Shown here one piece after another: positions 34,562 through 43,380 of a stretch of 64,000 nt of DNA. Numbering within the stretch: the stretch's first letter is position 1; the number at the start of each line of letters is the position of its first letter. The DNA comes from Burkholderiales bacterium. Lineage in GTDB: Bacteria; Pseudomonadota; Gammaproteobacteria; Burkholderiales; Nitrosomonadaceae. The notes beneath the pieces are model-generated. The model searched no databases. It was not told where the DNA came from and saw nothing but the letters and a program-made list of their open reading frames with translations. Position numbers and translations under genes: made by a program. Location: positions 62,001 to 126,000 of the forward strand of contig JACKLV010000008.1 in NCBI GenBank assembly GCA_024235755.1, read 5' to 3'.

Positions 34562-35251
34562 TTGAAGTTCAGTAAACAACTTATTAAGGAAATTGACGCC
34601 GTTTTGCCGCAGGTACAATGTCGTCAATGTGGATTCGCCGGTTGTGAGCCGTATGCAGCAGCCATTGTTGCGGGACAAGCGGATATTAATCAGTGTCCAC
34701 CGGGCGATTCGGCTGTAATTGATAAAATAGCGGCGCTTTTAAATATTGATGCCAAACCGTTAAATACTGAGCATGGTTTTCCCAAACCCAGGTCGGTTGC
34801 GGTGATTGATGAAAACCTCTGCATCGGGTGCACTTTTTGTATCCGTTCCTGTCCGGTTGATGCAATCGTGGGTGCGGCCAAACAAATGCATACTGTCATT
34901 TCTTCTGAGTGCACCGGCTGTGAATTATGCCTGTCGCCTTGCCCGATGGATTGTATTCGTATGGTACCCGTTGCATCCCAGGCTGATGCCGAAAAGCCAG
35001 AGCAAAGTGTATGCGACAGTCAAGCCGACAGAGCGCGTATGCGGTATCAATTACGGTTGCAAAGACTCGGTCAGAATAAAATGCAAATACCGGATACGCC
35101 GACTAAGCCCGATACGGATACAATGGGCAATCAAATGGTTGCCGATAAAATACGTAAACAGGCAGCCGTGCAGGCCGCGTTAAAGCGAGCCGCCGTCATA
35201 CGCGCACAGGCAAATGATAAAAGCTCAAAGTCGCGATCGACTACACTATGA
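34562..35251 (+). CDS. rnfB: RnfB/RsxB-type iron-sulfur protein
   Basis: 229 residues. The TTG start at 34562 is supported by AAGGG 6-8 bp upstream and gives a family-like beginning (MKFSKQLIKEIDAVLPQ). A 4Fe-4S site is formed by Cys20, Cys23, Cys28 and Cys45 (QCRQCGFAGCEPYA, NQCPPG). Two ferredoxin clusters follow: CIGCTFCIRSCPVDAI and CTGCELCLSPCPMDCI. The usual N-terminal membrane helix of RnfB is missing and no rnfACDGE genes are present, so this is an isolated, probably soluble form common in betaproteobacteria. It overlaps nth by 4 bp; in E. coli nth also ends the rsx operon. Confidence 0.92.
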   Translation: MKFSKQLIKEIDAVLPQVQCRQCGFAGCEPYAAAIVAGQADINQCPPGDSAVIDKIAALLNIDAKPLNTEHGFPKPRSVAVIDENLCIGCTFCIRSCPVDAIVGAAKQMHTVISSECTGCELCLSPCPMDCIRMVPVASQADAEKPEQSVCDSQADRARMRYQLRLQRLGQNKMQIPDTPTKPDTDTMGNQMVADKIRKQAAVQAALKRAAVIRAQANDKSSKSRSTTL

Positions 35252-35880
35252 ATGCAGCCAAGCGTCATGAAATCTTCGCATGCCTGAAGTCTGCCAATCC
35301 ACATCCCACAACGGAACTGGAGTATTGTTCACCGTTCGAGTTATTGATTGCGGTGATACTTTCCGCGCAGGCAACTGATAAAAGCGTCAATCTGGCAACC
35401 CGGAAGCTGTTTGCCCTGGCGGATACACCACAGAAACTGCTCATGTTGGGTGAAGAAAAGTTATTGGATAGGATTAGAAGTATCGGATTGTACAAAACAA
35501 AAGCAAAAAATATTCTTGCTACTTGCCAGATACTGGTCGATGAATATGACGGTGAAGTGCCCCGGACGCGTGAGCAGTTGGAGAAATTACCCGGCGTCGG
35601 CCGGAAAACCGCAAATGTCGTTTTAAACACGGCGTTTGGCGAGCTGACTATTGCAGTGGATACACACATTTTCCGTGTTGCAAACAGGACAGGACTTGCG
35701 CGCGGTAAAAATGTACTGGAGGTAGAGTTAAAATTGCTTAAAGTCGTACCCAAAGTATTTATGCATGACGCGCATCACTGGTTGATTTTACATGGACGAT
35801 ATGTCTGTAAGGCTAGAAAACCTGAATGCGGCCACTGTGTAATTAGCCATTTATGCGAGTACAAGGAGAAAACAGGTTGA
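35248..35880 (+). CDS. nth: Endonuclease III
   Basis: DNA glycosylase/AP lyase for oxidised pyrimidines. It has 210 residues. The helix-hairpin-helix LPGVGRKTANVVLNTAFG carries the catalytic lysine; the catalytic aspartate is in IAVDTHIFRVANR; the C-terminal 4Fe-4S loop has the C-x6-C-x2-C-x5-C spacing (CKARKPECGHCVISHLC). The start overlaps rnfB as ATGA. The Fe-S cluster may be the functional link to the neighbouring ferredoxin-type protein. Confidence 0.97.
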   Translation: MNAAKRHEIFACLKSANPHPTTELEYCSPFELLIAVILSAQATDKSVNLATRKLFALADTPQKLLMLGEEKLLDRIRSIGLYKTKAKNILATCQILVDEYDGEVPRTREQLEKLPGVGRKTANVVLNTAFGELTIAVDTHIFRVANRTGLARGKNVLEVELKLLKVVPKVFMHDAHHWLILHGRYVCKARKPECGHCVISHLCEYKEKTG

Positions 35881-35931
35881 AAGGCTTCAGTGAATTGACA
35901 GAAATTGCTTGCTTAAACAGATTGCATTGAC

Positions 35932-36372
35932 ATGTTCAAACCAACGAGAGACCAGGCACGTCAGCTTTTCTTTGATACCTGGCGTAAATACCGGCAACAA
36001 GAACCGTTGACTGGGATAGAACAAATCGCGTTAGAAGTGATACTGCTCCATCCAGAATATCACCGTATGCTGGAAGATGAAGAACGCTATCGCGACAAGG
36101 ATTATTCGCCTGAAATGGGTGAAACCAATCCGTTTTTGCACTTGAGTATGCATGTTGCCATAAAAGAGCAGCTTTCTATCAACCAGCCCATCGGTATTAG
36201 TGAGCGTTTTATTCAGTTACAGCAACAGACCGGTAATGAACACGATGCGGCGCATCAGGTCATGGAATGCCTTGCGGAAATGCTCTGGCAGGCACAGCGT
36301 AGCCAGACTTCACCCGATGCTGCTGTGTATTTCTCCTGTTTGGATAAACAATTAAAAGTCCGTAAAAACTAA
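35932..36372 (+). CDS. DUF1841 protein
   Basis: 146 residues. Matches the DUF1841 pattern: FKPTRDQARQLFFDTWRKY at the N-terminus, ILLHPEYHRMLED, the central GETNPFLHLSMHVAIKEQL and the ending HQVMECLAEMLWQAQR. The family is cytoplasmic, widespread in beta- and gammaproteobacteria and uncharacterised. It follows nth by 51 bp and probably shares its transcript. No Shine-Dalgarno is obvious. Confidence 0.88.
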   Translation: MFKPTRDQARQLFFDTWRKYRQQEPLTGIEQIALEVILLHPEYHRMLEDEERYRDKDYSPEMGETNPFLHLSMHVAIKEQLSINQPIGISERFIQLQQQTGNEHDAAHQVMECLAEMLWQAQRSQTSPDAAVYFSCLDKQLKVRKN

Positions 36373-36498
36373 AAAAATTTCTTTCAAACAAAGCATTTAG
36401 CATTAACATTCAAAATTTAGCTGGCGTCAACATCCGGCCGTTTTGAGTTTCATAACGTTAAGTGATGGATTTTCAATGTTGATCAAAAACTATATTGT

Positions 36499-38136
36499 CT
36501 AAATTCTCGGTTCTGTGGGGCCGGTTCGATCCAATGCGTCTTTAGTGTCGCTCCAATGGACAATGTCTTCGACAAAATAATCGAAGGTACGCGGCATGGA
36601 GATTTTGGTTTTTTCATTGTAGTTAATGATGTCCAGTATAAATAAAGCCCGTAATACGCCTCGCCTGCGGTAACCATTTTTTTTCCTGGGAATGACTTGA
36701 TCGCGCCATGTGCCAAAGTTGATATAAGTTGTCGGGCGGTCCAGGCCGAGATCGGGTTCTTCCTGTAAAGGCTGGTGAGTGTGACCTTCACCATGGATCT
36801 GGAAATTATAGTGACGGTATTCCGGCAAAAAGCTGGGAAATTTTTTCAATGTCGATAATTTGACAGTTGGCTTTTGCAAACTGTCAAGAAATGCCAGAAT
36901 TCGCATCAAACCAGCGATTGACTTTATTTCCAGGCGATGACCGATTGATTTCATGATTTCCAGCGTGCGTTTGGCAAATTTGAGTCCTTTGCGTCGAATC
37001 GGTGGCGAGGACTGATAGGTGAAATCCCAACTGAGCCAGTCAATGATGCATTCATACAGTGTGTCTTCGATAATATTGATCATTTTTTGATCTTTTTGCT
37101 GCGCGCGCATTCTATCGACTTCCTCCAATATTCTGTTCACAGCAAGGTAAGTCGGACGGTAAAGATCCAGCTCATCGAGAATGCTGTCGAGGCGCGGGTC
37201 ATGACAATTGGCATCATCCAGTCTCTTTTTGGTTTTGTAAATAAAAGTCGATAACACGCCTGCAGCAACCGAGTCTCCAAAGCAGGGCTCGAAAAATGGT
37301 GAGAATTTTAACTGTTGCCAGGTTTCAATTTGCCAGCCGTTGGCAGTTTTCCAAGCCGGTTTATTGTCTTGCGCCCTGATGCGGCTGCAATTTGCTTCAT
37401 CGCGCCAGTGCCCGTGCGTTGTGAAAAATCTGAAACCGGTGTCGCCATAATAAAAAGGCAAATACGGTGCCAGATGCGGATCAAGAAACATGGATTCATC
37501 GCCATACATGCGGCCAATCATTCTGCGTTCCTCATCTGGAATATTTATTACAGGGCGTCCCAGCGCCTTTTCATAAAAATAACGTAATGTCTCGGGAACG
37601 CATAGCAATTCTTTATCGTGATTGCCAATTGTCAACACAACTTTTGCGCGAATAGCGCTGAGTTGACTTTCTTGTCTGAGCTTGTTTTCCAGTTCTCGCA
37701 GCCAGTGAAAGAAATAGGAGTGCTTGTTTTCGACGATATCTTTAATGATGCTATTGAGAATGGCGGAGAACTCTTCTTTTCTATCGCGTTCCCACGGATA
37801 AACTGGGGGTTCGTGAGCTGCCCATTTGCTGCTGCGAATCATGTCGACAATATCTCCATCGAGTACAAAAACAAGTTCGTCGATATGGTAGCGAATACAA
37901 CGTTGTTTGATGGTGTCGAAGAAAGAATTCCAGGATGCATTGCTTAAATTCTGGAAACCCACTGTGCCATCGGTTAAATGAATATCACTGACACACACAC
38001 AAAGCCGGTTGCCTCGGTGCTCTGGCGGTTCGTTGACTTCGAGTTTCAGCTGTTCAATTTTGCCAAAACCGATGTTTTTGCGAATTTTATCAATAAAACC
38101 GGTTTGTGGTTTATGCTCAGTCCGACTGGATAGCAT
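36499..38136 (-). CDS. Large calcineurin-like metallophosphoesterase
   Basis: 545 residues. The five-block phosphoesterase core is present: VCVSDIHLTDG, VFVLDGDIVDMI, TIGNHDKELL, FTTHGHWRD and IHGEGHTHQPL. A large helical insertion of about 200 residues lies between the GHWRD block and the last histidine block. The C-terminal tail (YFVEDIVHWSD) is not recognised. AAGGAG 8 bp before the ATG supports the start. Substrate unknown; the size and insertion set it apart from UDP-diacylglucosamine hydrolase and ordinary nucleotidases. It stands alone, convergent with DUF1841. Confidence 0.88.
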   Translation of the reverse strand: MLSSRTEHKPQTGFIDKIRKNIGFGKIEQLKLEVNEPPEHRGNRLCVCVSDIHLTDGTVGFQNLSNASWNSFFDTIKQRCIRYHIDELVFVLDGDIVDMIRSSKWAAHEPPVYPWERDRKEEFSAILNSIIKDIVENKHSYFFHWLRELENKLRQESQLSAIRAKVVLTIGNHDKELLCVPETLRYFYEKALGRPVINIPDEERRMIGRMYGDESMFLDPHLAPYLPFYYGDTGFRFFTTHGHWRDEANCSRIRAQDNKPAWKTANGWQIETWQQLKFSPFFEPCFGDSVAAGVLSTFIYKTKKRLDDANCHDPRLDSILDELDLYRPTYLAVNRILEEVDRMRAQQKDQKMINIIEDTLYECIIDWLSWDFTYQSSPPIRRKGLKFAKRTLEIMKSIGHRLEIKSIAGLMRILAFLDSLQKPTVKLSTLKKFPSFLPEYRHYNFQIHGEGHTHQPLQEEPDLGLDRPTTYINFGTWRDQVIPRKKNGYRRRGVLRALFILDIINYNEKTKISMPRTFDYFVEDIVHWSDTKDALDRTGPTEPRI

Positions 38137-38343
38137 CGTGCAGGCTCCTTTTAAGCATATGCTAAAAACGTTTAAAATAAGCGAGTTTTTAAAAAGACCG
38201 TAGGTCTGAAGCGTATTATCGCGGTTGATTGTTTTCTGCCGATTGACAGAAATTTAACAGTTTTCGGCACGTAAGTGTTAACTGTTTGGTCGTATGCTAT
38301 GAATTTAACGAACCATATTACCTAAGGAACGACGATTTTACCG

Positions 38344-38781
38344 ATGACCATTCGGATTAGGCCCGCTGAACAGACTGACTATTATTGGTTGCTGGATCTG
38401 CATGATACCGTTTACCGTGAATTGATCATCAAGGAATTTGGTTATTGGGATGATGATGAAGAGCTCGGTTTGTTTTTGAAATCATGGGAAACGAAAAAAA
38501 TAGATGTTATCTTGAAGCAGGAAAAACCGATTGGCATGTTTATTATTGAACAACAGGGCGATTACTTGTGGCTGGACGAAATTCAAATCGATCCTCAGTA
38601 TCAGAATCATGGTATTGGTACGGAGGTCATTCTGCAATTGATTTTCCGGGCGCGTAAGCTGGGTTTGCCACTGCGTTTACGGGTGCTGCATGCCAACCAA
38701 GGGGCTTACCGTTTGTATCAGAAACTAGGGTTTCAGCCAATTCACCGTGCAGAACATCATGTTCTCATGGAGGTGTGCTAG
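38344..38781 (+). CDS. GNAT-family N-acetyltransferase
   Basis: 145 residues. The acetyl-CoA pyrophosphate loop is visible as QYQNHGIGTEVILQLI, followed by LRLRVLHANQGAYRLYQKLGFQ, the usual beta5-helix4 region. The N-terminus TIRIRPAEQTDYYWLLDLH is typical. Substrate cannot be inferred. It lies between the phosphoesterase (divergent) and purD (convergent) and ends at a long hairpin. Confidence 0.9.
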   Translation: MTIRIRPAEQTDYYWLLDLHDTVYRELIIKEFGYWDDDEELGLFLKSWETKKIDVILKQEKPIGMFIIEQQGDYLWLDEIQIDPQYQNHGIGTEVILQLIFRARKLGLPLRLRVLHANQGAYRLYQKLGFQPIHRAEHHVLMEVC

Positions 38782-38786
38782 TTTAT

Positions 38787-38840
38787 ATACCCTTGTACCC
38801 TTGCGATATTGTCACTGAATCCGCAATTGTATAAGGGTAT
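38787..38840. terminator. Long hairpin between convergent GNAT gene and purD
   Basis: ATACCCTTGTAC (38787-38798) pairs with GTATAAGGGTAT (38829-38840) including one G-U pair. After a 2x2 internal loop, TTGCG pairs with CGCAA. No strong T-tract follows, but position and symmetry fit a bidirectional transcription barrier. Confidence 0.5.
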
Positions 38841-38914
38841 TTGGAAGCGACTGAGCATATTGATTCACGCGATCGCTTGTTGAAGTTCAATTATTGTTTC
38901 GATTCAACGGAGTC

Positions 38915-40222
38915 TTACGGTTTATGTAGAAATTCAATACCGTTATGGCCGATATCGTGACGCATGTAGGAATTGTTGTAGCGAATTTGTTTGGTAAGTT
39001 CATAAGCGCGCTGCTGAGCAAGTTTGAGGTTATCGCCCAGTGCCGTTACACACAACACGCGTCCTCCGGCAGTTATAAATTGCTGCTGATCATGACTATT
39101 CAATGCTGTACCGGAATGAAAAATATGAAAATCATTTGTAGTATTCTGCTTAGTCATCAAATCAGATAACCCTGTAATGGAGTCGCCTTTCTGGGGGTTT
39201 TCAGGATAGCCGCCGGCTGCCATAACAATCCCCAAAGCGACACGTCTGTCCCAGTCAGTTTCAGCCTGATCCAGTGTGCCATTGAGCGCATGCTCTATCA
39301 ATGAAGCAAGGTCGCTTTTTAAACGCATCAGTATCGGTTGTGTTTCAGGATCGCCCATGCGGCAGTTAAATTCCAGAACTTTAACCTGATTGTTCGGAGT
39401 GATCATCAGGCCGGCGTATAGGAATCCAGTGTATGAAACGCCTTCTTGCGTCATACCCTGGACTACAGGATAAATCACTTCGCGTAAAATTTGTGCGTGC
39501 AGGCCAGGGGATATAAAGGGCGTGGGCGAATAAGCGCCCATACCGCCAGTATTGGGGCCTGTGTCACCATCAAACAGGCGTTTGTGATCCTGACTGGTGG
39601 CCAACGGTAAAATATGATGGCCGTCACACATTACAATAAAGCTAACTTCGGTGCCCTGGAGGAATTCTTCGATAATAACTTCTGCACCCGCTTCACCAAA
39701 CAGTTTTGTTATCAGAATCTGATCAACTGCGGAATGTGCTTTTTCTAATGAAGGCGCAACAATAACGCCTTTACCGGCGGCCAGGCCAGCGGCCTTAATC
39801 ACGATAGGCGCGCCTTGCTGCTCAATATATTCATGTGCAGCTTGTGCGTTTGTAAAAGTGCTATAGGCAGCAGTTGGGATATTGTGGCGTTGCATAAAGT
39901 TTTTAGCAAAACTTTTTGAGATCTCCAATTGCGCCGCCTGGCGGCTTGGGCCAAAAATCTTTAATCCCGCATCAAGAAAAGCATCGACAATGCCATCGGC
40001 CAAGGGTAACTCGGGACCAACAACAGTAAACGCGACTTTTTGGCTCTGTGCAAAATCAATCAGGGCTGGAATTGCTGTGATTGCGATATTTTCGAGTCCA
40101 TGCTCATGTGCCGTTCCTGCATTTCCTGGAGCTACAAAAACTTTTTCAACGCGCGGCGATTGAATGAGTTTCCAAGCAAGTGCATGTTCTCTGCCGCCAC
40201 TTCCGATGATCAGTAATTTCAT
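38915..40222 (-). CDS. purD: Phosphoribosylamine-glycine ligase
   Basis: Second step of de novo purine synthesis: ATP-dependent joining of phosphoribosylamine and glycine. It has 435 residues, standard. ATP-grasp motifs: KLLIIGSGGREHALAWKL at the N-terminus, APIVIKAAGLAAGKGV, EEFLQGTEVSFIVMCDG, and VLEFNCRMGDPETQP. It lies 24 bp downstream of purH, so purH-purD form one transcript with dusB-fis. Confidence 0.98.
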   Translation of the reverse strand: MKLLIIGSGGREHALAWKLIQSPRVEKVFVAPGNAGTAHEHGLENIAITAIPALIDFAQSQKVAFTVVGPELPLADGIVDAFLDAGLKIFGPSRQAAQLEISKSFAKNFMQRHNIPTAAYSTFTNAQAAHEYIEQQGAPIVIKAAGLAAGKGVIVAPSLEKAHSAVDQILITKLFGEAGAEVIIEEFLQGTEVSFIVMCDGHHILPLATSQDHKRLFDGDTGPNTGGMGAYSPTPFISPGLHAQILREVIYPVVQGMTQEGVSYTGFLYAGLMITPNNQVKVLEFNCRMGDPETQPILMRLKSDLASLIEHALNGTLDQAETDWDRRVALGIVMAAGGYPENPQKGDSITGLSDLMTKQNTTNDFHIFHSGTALNSHDQQQFITAGGRVLCVTALGDNLKLAQQRAYELTKQIRYNNSYMRHDIGHNGIEFLHKP

Positions 40223-40246
40223 ATGTATCTGTAAACTTTAATCTGT

Positions 40247-41806
40247 TTAGTGCCTGAAATGCCTTACGCCCGTGAAGACCATTGCTATATCTTGTTCATC
40301 TGCTGCGGCGATAACTTCATCATCACGAATGCTGCCACCCGGTTGGATGACGGCGCGTGCGCCGGCCTGGACGACTACATCGAGACCGTCCCGGAATGGG
40401 AAGAATGCGTCTGAAGCGACAACCGAGCCGGATAAGTTCAATCCTGCTTCCCGGGCTTTGATAGAAGCGATTCTTGCACTGTCAATACGGCTCATCTGGC
40501 CTGCGCCGATGCCGACAGTCTGGTTGTCGTGACAAAAGACGATGGCATTGGATTTGACGTATTTGGCAACACGCCAGGCAAATAGTAAATCGCACATTTG
40601 CTGCTCGGACGGTTTATTCCGGGTCACCACTTTGAGTTCGTTTCTGGACAGGTGAAAGTTGTCCGGTGATTGCACCAGGAGGCCGCCTCCGATACGTTTC
40701 AGGTCGTATTGGTGACTTGCCTGCTGCAATTCAAGTGTCAAAACACGGATATTACCTTTTTGTGCACAAATGATTCGCGCGTCCTCAGTTACATCGGGTG
40801 CGATAATGACTTCGACAAACTGATTTAAGATTGCTGAGGCGGTTTGCACGTCGAGCGTCCGGTTAAATGCAATAATGCCGCCAAACGCAGAAGTCGGATC
40901 GGTAGCAAATGCGCGTTGATATGCGGTCAGGACGTCATTTGCAACGGCGACGCCACAGGGGTTGGCATGCTTTACGATGACGCAAGCCGGTTCTTCAAAA
41001 GATTTAACGCATTCCCATGCTGCATCGGTGTCGGCAATGTTATTGAATGACAATGCTTTTCCCTGTAGTTGGTGATAGCCAGCAAGTCCGCCAGGGACGG
41101 GTTGCAAATCCCGATAGAATGCAGCTTTCTGATGTGGGTTTTCACCGTACCGCATGAATTGTATTCTGTCGAAGTTTAGATTCAGTGTGGCTGGAAAATC
41201 ATTGTGGTGACCCTCGTCATCGATTGCTGTCAGGTAATTGCTGATTGCACTGTCATATGCCGCCGTGTGCGAAAATGCTTTTTGAGCAAATTTAAATCGG
41301 CTGGCGGCGCTGACAGCATTATTGCTCGATACTAACTCATCAATCAGAGATGGATAATCGGCAGGATCTGTAATAACCGTCACTTTCTGGTAGTTTTTCG
41401 CTGCAGCGCGAACCATGGTAGGACCGCCAATATCGATATTCTCGATCGCATTGACAAGAGTGCAATCAGTTCGGGCTATCGTCTGGGTAAACGGGTAGAG
41501 ATTAACCACCACCAGCTCGATATCTGTAAAACCTGCTTGTTTCATAGTTGATACGTGATCCGGCAAATCAGCCCGAGCCAGTATGCCGGCATGTACTTTG
41601 GGGTGCAGGGTTTTAACGCGTCCGTCGAGCATTTCCGGGAAACCGGTGTAGTCGCTGATTTCTATCACTGGAATATCGTTTTCCTGCAATAATCCCGCAG
41701 TTCCACCTGTGGATAGAATAGTTATACCGGATTGATGCAGTGCGCGTGCCAGATCGACGACCCCCGTTTTATCTGAAACACTGATCAGTGCTTGTTTGAT
41801 AGCCAT
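40247..41806 (-). CDS. purH: Bifunctional AICAR transformylase / IMP cyclohydrolase
   Basis: Last two steps of IMP synthesis. It has 519 residues. The N-terminal IMP cyclohydrolase has the MGS fold (ALISVSDKTGVVDLARALH, LSTGGTAGLL, MLDGRVKTLHPKVHAGIL). The C-terminal transformylase has MRYGENPHQKAAFY, the Lys-His pair in VIVKHANPCGVA, and AQAGARAVIQPGGSIRDDEV-type ending. It has an AAGG ribosome-binding site, is 8 bp downstream of fis, and precedes purD. Confidence 0.98.
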   Translation of the reverse strand: MAIKQALISVSDKTGVVDLARALHQSGITILSTGGTAGLLQENDIPVIEISDYTGFPEMLDGRVKTLHPKVHAGILARADLPDHVSTMKQAGFTDIELVVVNLYPFTQTIARTDCTLVNAIENIDIGGPTMVRAAAKNYQKVTVITDPADYPSLIDELVSSNNAVSAASRFKFAQKAFSHTAAYDSAISNYLTAIDDEGHHNDFPATLNLNFDRIQFMRYGENPHQKAAFYRDLQPVPGGLAGYHQLQGKALSFNNIADTDAAWECVKSFEEPACVIVKHANPCGVAVANDVLTAYQRAFATDPTSAFGGIIAFNRTLDVQTASAILNQFVEVIIAPDVTEDARIICAQKGNIRVLTLELQQASHQYDLKRIGGGLLVQSPDNFHLSRNELKVVTRNKPSEQQMCDLLFAWRVAKYVKSNAIVFCHDNQTVGIGAGQMSRIDSARIASIKAREAGLNLSGSVVASDAFFPFRDGLDVVVQAGARAVIQPGGSIRDDEVIAAADEQDIAMVFTGVRHFRH

Positions 41807-41814
41807 TGTTTACC

Positions 41815-42057
41815 TTATTTAATTTGATATCGCTTTATTTTTTGGCGCAGTGTATTGCGGTTGATTCCGAGAATCTCGGCGGCCTGCGTCTGATTGCCGT
41901 GGGTGTACTGTAAGATAACTTCAATCAATGGTTTTTCCACGCTTAGAATTACCATATCATAGACAGGGCAGGGTTTTTCGCCATCCAGATCGTTGAGATA
42001 TTTATCGATTGACTTTCGTATACAGCATGCAATTTCATTTTCGTTAATGGTGTTCAT
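41815..42057 (-). CDS. fis: Fis-family DNA-binding protein
   Basis: 80 residues. The C-terminal HTH is characteristic: EVILQYTHGNQTQAAEILGINRNT, ending LRQKIKRYQIK. It is shorter than E. coli Fis (98), lacking some of the N-terminal beta-hairpin arms, as in other betaproteobacteria. The start overlaps the dusB stop by 4 bp, the conserved dusB-fis arrangement. Probably a nucleoid-associated regulator; coupling to purH/purD would tie its level to growth. Confidence 0.95.
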   Translation of the reverse strand: MNTINENEIACCIRKSIDKYLNDLDGEKPCPVYDMVILSVEKPLIEVILQYTHGNQTQAAEILGINRNTLRQKIKRYQIK

Positions 42058-43070
42058 CCCACGGCTGCCTTTTCTTCTTTGAGGTAATGCAAATATTGAT
42101 TGTAGCCAGCTAATTGTGTAAAGAAGCTATCCGTTTCAAAAAGCTGTTCTTCGCAAGTTTGCAGTTGATTCATTTTTTGGCGAAAACTGGCCGAACCAGC
42201 CAGGCCCTTCGTATACCATGCAATATGCTTGCGCGCGATACGAACACCTGCATATTCACCATAAAAATCATAGAGATCATATAAATGCTGCATAAGCACA
42301 TGATGGATTTCGCTTACCTTTGGTGGCGATAAATATGTGCCCGTATTTAAATAATGATCAATTTCTCTAAATATCCAGGGTCTACCCTGTGCCGCACGGC
42401 CGATCATAATGGCGTCAGCCTGAGTATACTCGAGTACCTGACGCGCTTTTTCGGGCGTTGAAATATCGCCATTAGCAATAACCGGTATATTTACGCTTGC
42501 TTTTACGGCAGCGATGGTGTCGTATTCCGCATTACCCCGGTATGCGCATGCGCGGGTGCGGCCGTGAATAGCCAGAACTTGAATACCGGAATTTTCGGCA
42601 ATCTTGGCAACGGTCAATGCGTTTTTGTTTTGTTGATCCCAGCCTGTTCTGATTTTAAGCGTGACTGGAATTTTTACAGCATTGACGACGGAACTGAGAA
42701 TTGTTTCAACCAGTTTTTCATTTTTCATCAGCGCCGATCCGGCCATGACATTACAGATTTTTTTAGCAGGACACCCCATGTTGATATCAATGATCTGTGC
42801 GCCGTGTTCGACATTATATCGTGCAGCAGCAGCCAGCATTTCAGGATCCGCCCCCGCGATCTGTACCGAGATGGGAGACACCTCACCATCGTGATTTGCG
42901 CGCCGCTTCGTTTTTTGTGATCCCCATAGCAACGAATTGCTGGTCACCATTTCCGAAACTGCCATACCCGCACCCATTTTTTTGCATAATTGACGGAAAG
43001 GGCGGTCAGTAACGCCAGCCATAGGTGCAACAATGAGCTTGTTTTTAAGTTGATATGCGCCGATTTGCAT
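42054..43070 (-). CDS. dusB: tRNA-dihydrouridine synthase B
   Basis: FMN-dependent reduction of uridine in the D-loop of tRNA. It has 338 residues. The TIM barrel starts VAPMAGVTDRPFRQLC. The catalytic cysteine is in INMGCPAKKICNVMAGSALM, and FMN-phosphate residues are in ALTVAKIAENSGIQ, AIHGRTR and GRAAQGRPWIF. It is the first gene of a dusB-fis-purH-purD transcript, with a candidate promoter about 115 bp upstream. Confidence 0.97.
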   Translation of the reverse strand: MQIGAYQLKNKLIVAPMAGVTDRPFRQLCKKMGAGMAVSEMVTSNSLLWGSQKTKRRANHDGEVSPISVQIAGADPEMLAAAARYNVEHGAQIIDINMGCPAKKICNVMAGSALMKNEKLVETILSSVVNAVKIPVTLKIRTGWDQQNKNALTVAKIAENSGIQVLAIHGRTRACAYRGNAEYDTIAAVKASVNIPVIANGDISTPEKARQVLEYTQADAIMIGRAAQGRPWIFREIDHYLNTGTYLSPPKVSEIHHVLMQHLYDLYDFYGEYAGVRIARKHIAWYTKGLAGSASFRQKMNQLQTCEEQLFETDSFFTQLAGYNQYLHYLKEEKAAVG

Positions 43071-43380
43071 GCCGTGATGAAATTGTTTTAATACAGATAA
43101 AAGATAAAATCAGACAGGTTAGCAAGGAAGTGAATGGAGATTATTTTAATGCTGCCTTGCGTGTATGACTGCACGTCCATCCGATATTATATAAAGATAA
43201 TTTTTCTGTAAGCAATAATGTGTCATAAAAAATCAAAACATTTTTGTCAATTAAACTGATGTCATTCCCGTAACACAAAGATTACGGTAAAATCCCGGCG
43301 GACATTTCTATTCCGAGCATTGATTTCCTAACCAAAAAATTTACTGACTTGGCGATGGGATCAATTACAGCCATTTGTTT
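43071..43380. other. 310-bp divergent gap with a candidate dusB operon promoter
   Basis: No supported gene. A minus-strand pair TTGCTT (43210-43215) and TATAAT (43186-43191) with an 18-bp spacer could drive dusB. A possible 25-codon ORF beginning at 43135 is too short to support. Upstream of the glycosyltransferase neither a good promoter nor a Shine-Dalgarno was seen. Confidence 0.35.
43186..43215 (-). promoter_or_regulatory. Candidate promoter for dusB-fis-purH-purD
   Basis: TTGCTT (43210-43215) and TATAAT (43186-43191) read on the minus strand, 18-bp spacer, leaving a leader of about 105-110 nt before the dusB ATG. The perfect -10 is the main support. Predicted by eye. Confidence 0.4.

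Noticed and set aside
35265..35753. 162-codon minus-strand frame opposite nth
   Set aside because: nth has all catalytic and Fe-S residues; this is its shadow.
36521..36536. GGTTCGATCC resembling a tRNA T-loop
   Set aside because: It lies in the phosphoesterase coding sequence and no acceptor, D or anticodon arm can be formed around it.
43135..43212. 25-codon plus-strand ORF with AAGGA before it
   Set aside because: Too short and overlaps the likely dusB promoter; no supporting evidence.
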